From positions 33,365,145 through 33,429,144 of the forward strand of contig JAULJL010000001.1 in assembly GCA_030761205.1 (NCBI GenBank): DNA of 64,000 bases, given 5' to 3'. How positions within the stretch are numbered: the first letter of the stretch is position 1; every line of letters starts with the position of its first letter. The DNA is from Fremontodendron californicum (taxonomy: Eukaryota; Streptophyta; Magnoliopsida; Malvales; Malvaceae). Below, piece by piece: positions 58,657-64,000 of the stretch. The position numbers were made by a program, and so were the translations under genes. The notes beneath the pieces were generated by a model. The model was given only the letters and a program-made list of their open reading frames with translations, had not been told where the DNA came from and ran no database searches.

Positions 58657-59886
58657 TGTAATAACTCTATGAAATAGTGTTATTTTATCCTATTTTATGC
58701 TTTTAAAATAGCTAAGTCCTTATAGTTTAAACTATTAATTAAATATTTTTATTTATTTATTTATTTTTAATTTAATTTAGTTTTATTTGTTTTATGTTTA
58801 ATTTTAGTTCTTAATTTAATATCTTTTGTAGTTTTGTAGAGTTTTAAAACAAGAAGGAGAGACTCAACTCATATATAAAAAGTCAGAGCTGGAAGCAGTT
58901 ACTTGGCCACAAAGTTTTCCTTCTTCATGCTTTTAAGAGCTCTATAAATAGGAACCATTAGGACTTTATTTTTTTAGACCTTTTTAGTTTTTAGCTTTAA
59001 TTTTCTGAAGAGCAGAGCAGCCACCACAATTCTGTGAAGAGCCAAGAGTGATTTTGGAGAACTAGAAGACTGAAGATCTGACAAACCTTAGTTTTCTCTT
59101 CTTCCTTAATCTTCTTTTATTCTTTTGTAATTTCACGATGGTGAAACTTCTTTGTTTATTGTTTTGAATGTTGAGCATGAACTAAATTCCTCTTTATATG
59201 GAATTCAACATGTAGTTTGAACCAATTTTACTCTCTAGTTTGATTTAATGATATTTGAGTTGTTTATTCAATCTTGTGCTTAACACTTTTAATTGCTTGA
59301 TCACCAATTAAACAGATTTGTTAACCTAAATACAACTTGGAAAAGGGAGTTTAGTGTTAGACATGGATTGCATTACACATGTTTCATATTCATTTATTAG
59401 GATGGATTGATTTGCATGTAAGGTAGGAATACACTTACGTGTCATGTGTAATCAATTTTAGAGTCTAAGCTTAATGAGTTCTTCTTTAATTCAATTATCA
59501 TAGGAATATAGTTAATTGGTTAAAAGCGATATTTTTATAAGACTATCGGAAGATCCTTATAAATAGATTAAACTCTAGGTTAACAACTCAAGATCATTAA
59601 TCAAGTTAAGAGGGTAGAAAACGTTCAAGCGAAGTGTTGAGGGAAATTGTAATCCTAGGTTTTTCTTCATTGATTTAAATCTAATTTTAATTTACTTTAT
59701 TTATTTATTATTTCATTTAATTTAGTTTTAATTCACAAACTTTAATTAATTATTTGGATAAGATTAAGCTGTTCTAATTTTAGTATTTAACGAATTTAAT
59801 AACAATTCCTAGTGGGTTCGACACTCTGCTTTCACTTTATTACTTGTTTGCGATAACGTGCACTTGCGTAGTTAAATCTGACAACA
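58657..59886 (+). repeat. Athila 3' LTR
   Basis: Starts TGTAATAACTCTATG, ends AAATCTGACAACA, with TATA box CTATAAATAG near 58,942. Matches the 5' LTR throughout with many substitutions and small indels. Confidence 0.93.
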
Positions 59887-59891
59887 CTTTC

Positions 59892-60090
59892 ACAATTCAT
59901 ATGTGAGTTTTATATGAATGGTGCTGATGAATGTATTGAAAAATAATTGATAAAAGAATAATGGAGAAGAGTTCAATCCATTATTATTATCCAATATAAC
60001 TTTAATCATCGTTCATAAGTATGACTTTCACAATTTATATATGAATTTTATACATATAAATAGTGTTGATGAATGTATTAAAAATTAATG
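59892..60090. repeat. Target-side tandem duplication split by the Athila element
   Basis: CACAATTCATATGTGAG..TTTTATATGAATGGTG and TTGATGAATGTATT.AAAA recur at about 60,030-60,085, and the preceding ATAAGTATGACTTTC is at 48,038-48,052 and 60,017-60,031. A segment of about 140 bp was tandemly duplicated before the insertion. Confidence 0.75.
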
Positions 60091-60099
60091 AAGAGTAGT

Positions 60100-60690
60100 A
60101 TTCCAACCGAAACTCAAGAGTTTTGGGTGTTTTTTGTTTTGGCCAATGAAAGAGTGTTGGATATGCTAATAACCAATATCCAAAGAAGAGTTTTGGATTT
60201 TATTAGATAATTCAGACTTAAATTTTTTTATAGCATTTCAAAATGGATCATTTTAAAATGTTAGCATTTGTAATTGTTTTGTTTGGATAGATTTTTTTTT
60301 AGAAGGAAATTTAGGCAATTAAAATTTCATGAAATAAAAAAATAAAAAAGATACAATATGGGTATTATTAGATTCGTAAAAATATATAGATATTATTAAT
60401 AATATATATCATAGTTAAATAAAATGATAATTTATTTTTTTAGTTTTGTATTTTATAGTTGGTCAAGTTGGAAGAAAATGAGAAGAGATTTGGAGAAATT
60501 TTGAAATACCACTTTTTAGGTAGAATTTTGAAAGGGATTTTTAAATGTTCAAATTCTCTCTTGAAATTTCTCCTAATTTTTAAAATTCTCTCTTACTTTT
60601 ACCCAAACAAGAAAATTCATTTTTGAACTTTTGAAAACCTTGATTAAAATGAAATTCCTCCTCCAAATTCCTCATCCAAACACACCCTTA
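60100..60690. other. Non-coding; possible end of an older Harbinger-like element
   Basis: The right part ends CCAAACACACCC next to TTA (60,688-60,690), which looks like the right end of another Harbinger-like element. I could not place its left end. Confidence 0.4.
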
Positions 60691-61413
60691 GGAGGTGTTT
60701 AGTACGGGATGATCATCCCAAAAACTAGGGTGATGCATTCAATAATTACATCATTTTGTTTGTTAACAATTTAAAAATCCTATGTGCTAGTAATCTTAAA
60801 TCACTGAGGTGATAAGATCACTGTCTTAATGAGTGATATAATTTCCATCCAAAATGATGGAAAAGTTTTATCATCATGGGAAAGTAATCTTTTATGTTAT
60901 TTTATTACTAATTTGCCCTTATAATAGTGGGAAAAAACACGTGTGAAAAATTGTTAGTTAATTCTTGACGTAGACCTCTAAACTTGGCCAAAGCTTGGCA
61001 AAAAAATTGTGAATTTTGTGTTTTAAGGTGATGATAACAGTAGCTTTGTTGCCTTATAATTTTTGTACTAAATTCGTATTATGGCATAAGTTTTTGTGTA
61101 TTTTTCTCTAGAAACATTTTTTGAAAAAGCAAAAATCTGAACATGAAGAAAAGATAAGTGAAAAAATGTTCCTATAAGAAAAACAAAAAATTTAAAAGTT
61201 TTGCTTTTTTTGGAAGGTTATTTTGGATATTTTATATTCAATGATTTTTTTTTATTGTAATATCAAACATTATGATTTAAGATCACTAGTGATTTATAAT
61301 GTTATACCAAACATGTTAATATAAAATAACTAGTGATAAAATCACCTTAGTAGTCTTATCATCATAGTAATTAAATCACCACGGTGATCTTGCAAGCAAT
61401 ACTAAACGCTATC
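60691..61413. mobile_element. PIF/Harbinger-like element 1
   Basis: Left end GGAGGTGTTTAGTA and reversed right end GATAGCGTTTAGTA, with TTA on both sides (60,688-60,690 and 61,414-61,416). The inverted repeats extend into GGTGAT-rich sequence. 723 bp, no transposase. Confidence 0.72.
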
Positions 61414-61416
61414 TTA

Positions 61417-62336
61417 GAGTGCGTTTGGTATGATGGAAAATACTCACTTTTCTGAAAATTTAATTTGTGAGAACCTGATTCTCATGTTTGGTATGTTGAA
61501 AAATACTCACTTTCCTGAGAATGTAACTTTTCATTAGGAATTACTTTCTCTCATAAACATTGGGAATGTGATTTCCATCAATAGAGGTGGGAAAGTAACT
61601 TTCTCATGTAATTGAAAAGTTAAAAAAAAAATGTTAAAACAAAATTACCCTTCTTTCTATTTGGTTCAAGATTCAAAACATAGTTGCCTCTTATGATTTT
61701 ACATTCGATAAATTACTTTATTTTTATTTTATTTTTAATTATTTGTGAGGATGAATTAATTGTAATTATCATGTAGACTATATTTTCTTTTATATAAACT
61801 TTGAATTCTTGCTTCTAATGAAAGTTTAATTTCAATAATTTGTTCTGATTTGCTTCATATCTTAAATATTTGCTGTGAATCTCTATCAAAAGACATACAT
61901 ATTTGTTGTAAATCTATAATATGCAATATTATGTATCAATATCATCTAAATCGAACAAACTTTTAAATTTAGCAAATTATCATTTTAAACTACGAACTAG
62001 TGAGGTGCTTTGTCAAATTATTGTGCATTCCATTGATAGACAATTTTAAAAATTACCAATTGAAATATTATTTTTAAATATTTAATACAAATGCTTGCTA
62101 ATAATAAATATTAAATAAATGTTAAAATTAGTAAAATTTGTATTTTATTTAATAATAGTAATTTCAGAATTACCATCACATTTCTAGTAAAGTGTTTAGT
62201 GAACTAAACGTGTCAATGTAACTTTCTTAGGATTTTAATCAGCACTTTCTCATATATACCAAACGCTATAATGTTATTTTTTTTTTAATAATCACATTCT
62301 ATTAAAATTAGCACATGAAAAAGCAACAAACGCCTC
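61417..62336. mobile_element. PIF/Harbinger-like element 2, abutting element 1
   Basis: Left end GAGTGCGTTTGGTATG and reversed right end GAGGCGTTTGTTGC, with TTA at 61,414-61,416 (shared with element 1) and 62,337-62,339. Inside, GTTTGGTATGTTGAAAAATA (61,483) and a reversed partner near 62,262 hint at a nested copy. 920 bp, non-coding. Confidence 0.7.
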
Positions 62337-62339
62337 TTA

Positions 62340-62938
62340 GTATTCTTTGATTTTTATCATAGAACATTTTGCTTTAATGAAATTTAGTTTATATGATTTT
62401 GTAAAAGTAGAGGTATTTTTTTTTAGAGTAAATTATTTTACTAACTTTTACAAGTCGAGATGGATGTGTCAATTTCTCATCACTTTCATTATTGCATGCA
62501 TTGATGGTATTTTAAAATGATTTTTGTCATGGTATATCATTTTTTATGATAATAAAAAGTTCAAAATTTGCATATTAAATGATTTATCACGCATTATTGA
62601 AATTATATTTCTAATTATATTATTATGAAACATAAATTTGATTTTATCAAAATTATAAATATATTGAGTTCTTTTAAATAGTATTATAACATGTAATAAA
62701 ATTATAATTAATTTGCTTACTTGTGCATAGCACAACTTAAAATTAGTTTTAAAAATAAATCCTCTAAAAATTGATAAATTTGAAATACCTATTGTTATTT
62801 GTGAATTTGAAATTTATGTTTTTATACATTTTCAAATATATAATAATATTGAATCTTAATTAATTTATACACAGTGTATAAATTTCATTATCACAATTTA
62901 TATAACAAACTATAGATAATTTGATCTGTTCACTCAAA
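62340..62938. other. AT-rich non-coding stretch
   Basis: No supportable gene, repeat or signal. The reverse frame 62,544-62,735 is AT-rich and unsupported. Confidence 0.4.
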
Positions 62939-63077
62939 ATATGATATAATACCATTATGTTATGTTTGAAAATATGAATTTGAAATAAAACGGATTGCGA
63001 ATTTGTGGTTAGAGGTATTATTGGATTAATTGAGCATACTTTGATTAAAAACATAGCATAATGGTATTATATCATAT
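62939..63077. repeat. Hairpin with 29-bp arms
   Basis: 62,939-62,967 (starts ATATGATATAATACCATTAT) and 63,049-63,077 (ends GGTATTATATCATAT) are complementary at 28 of 29 positions, with an 81-base loop. It could be a tiny MITE or an RNA hairpin. No other evidence decides. Confidence 0.75.
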
Positions 63078-64000
63078 TCCAATATAAAATACTTATTTTA
63101 TGAAAAATTAACTATTTAATTTACCTTGCATTCTTCTTAACATATCATATATTGATTGCTCAAAAACAAACAATGGAAATAAATAAATAAATTTTTTAAA
63201 TATATAAAATTAAAAATAATAGATAATTTTGTAAATTTATAATATTTGATTCAAACACTCTCATATTCTTTTTTCCAATCTTTTCAATTTAAAATAATTT
63301 ATTTTTGTGAGCAAATGTGAAAAATGATTATCTCTCATATTTTTCATCATAATAAAAAAATTGTTTTCTTTTTACTTTTCGACTCAGCCCATTTCTTCTT
63401 TCCACTTTTTCGAATAGATCTTATTCATTAAAATAAAGTTCACATTAGCATGGTGATCAAACAAAAGTTTTGTATATTTTAGTCAAAAACTCCAAAGTTC
63501 AAATAAAAGCATCAAGAAAAACCTACTATATATCTACTCGAGATTCATAAATATTAGTTGATTGTCATGAGATTAAATTTTATTGAATAAATTAAAAAAT
63601 TATTGGTATAATTTATTTTTAAATGATTATATTTTTTACAAGTTTCAACATAGATTCATTTAAAAAATATATATATATATATAAATTGATAAATTTTTTA
63701 TATTTAATTTTTTTTTACAAATTATAAATATTTCAAACAAAATATTTAAGCAGAAGAATAAATAAATAAGAAAAAAAATAATACTTAAAGGATTTCATGA
63801 TTTTTTTTATTGTGGGTTCCTTGAAAATTGTATTAACTATAATTTTAGATAAAAATTTAAAATTTATGGTGAAGTAAACAAATTTAAGGAGGAAAATAAC
63901 AAAAAATTATGTCTAAAAAATTTGTCATACTTTTTAGGTTGAAATTGATCTTGGGTTTCTAAAGGTTTTTAAATCTAGGTCCGTCCAAGAGTAATTGAGC
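63078..64000. other. AT-rich non-coding end of the window
   Basis: Nothing recognisable beyond a (TA)n run at about 63,668-63,683. Confidence 0.4.

Larger units (their letters stand above)
48053..59886 (+). mobile_element. Ty3 (Gypsy) retrotransposon, Athila type, full-length but dead
   Basis: An 11.8-kb element with LTRs of about 1.2 kb, the 5-bp duplication CTTTC at 48,048-48,052 and 59,887-59,891, an Asp-tRNA primer site, gag, protease, reverse transcriptase, RNase H, integrase, then a third gene of the kind found in Athila elements, and a polypurine tract. The order reverse transcriptase before integrase marks Ty3. GWRNHPNFS-type gag and DLGASINLMP protease are the Athila/Tat form. Every gene carries stops or frame changes. 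The two LTRs differ at many sites, so the insertion is old. Confidence 0.94.

Overview
The window is nuclear DNA of a flowering plant, most likely a eudicot. It is AT-rich, its one intact gene is interrupted by introns, and plant retrotransposons, Mutator-, Harbinger- and Helitron-like repeats and tRNA-derived SINEs make up most of the rest. I cannot name the species from the sequence.

The single intact host gene is GIGANTEA (GI), the circadian clock and photoperiod regulator, on the + strand. Fourteen coding exons between 31,754 and 46,804 join without a frame break into 1,170 codons, close to the usual GI length of about 1,170 residues. A non-coding first exon (ending 30,937) and a 5' UTR intron lie upstream. 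The proximal promoter carries an exact evening element (30,424) and a compact motif cluster at 30,705-30,755. Introns hold two small SINEs and one Mutator-like MITE, all with target-site duplications. A Harbinger-like element starts about 280 bp after the stop codon.

Left of GI the layout is: 1-5,416, a long-LTR, Tat/Ogre-like retroelement on the - strand with almost no internal region; 5,417-8,040, non-coding; 8,040-8,810, a cluster of Helitron-like hairpin repeats; 9,955-10,866, a decayed SAWADEE-domain (SHH1/SHH2-like) gene on the - strand, recognisable exon by exon; 11,060-11,760, a 314-bp tandem repeat; 14,078-15,644, a large foldback Mutator-like element with a GC-rich core; 17,198-18,320, a LINE-type RNase H fragment split by a foldback element; 18,665-19,052, a Mutator-like MITE; 19,312-24,826, a dead Ty1/copia element on the - strand with another Mutator-like MITE in its LTR; 27,060-28,950, a second and larger Helitron-like array.

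Right of GI lies a complete Ty3/Athila-type retrotransposon (48,053-59,886, 5-bp target duplication) with gag, pol and an env-like third gene, all broken by stops and frameshifts. Between pol and the third gene it has an inverted duplication of the third gene's 3' end and a palindromic minisatellite. Beyond it are Harbinger-like elements placed end to end (60,691-62,336), a 29-bp-arm hairpin (62,939-63,077), and AT-rich DNA to the end.

I see no new defence or metabolic system. The most interesting points are the GI promoter and leader, the SAWADEE pseudogene, the hairpin-repeat arrays, the odd Athila third-gene region, and the clear nested-insertion history.
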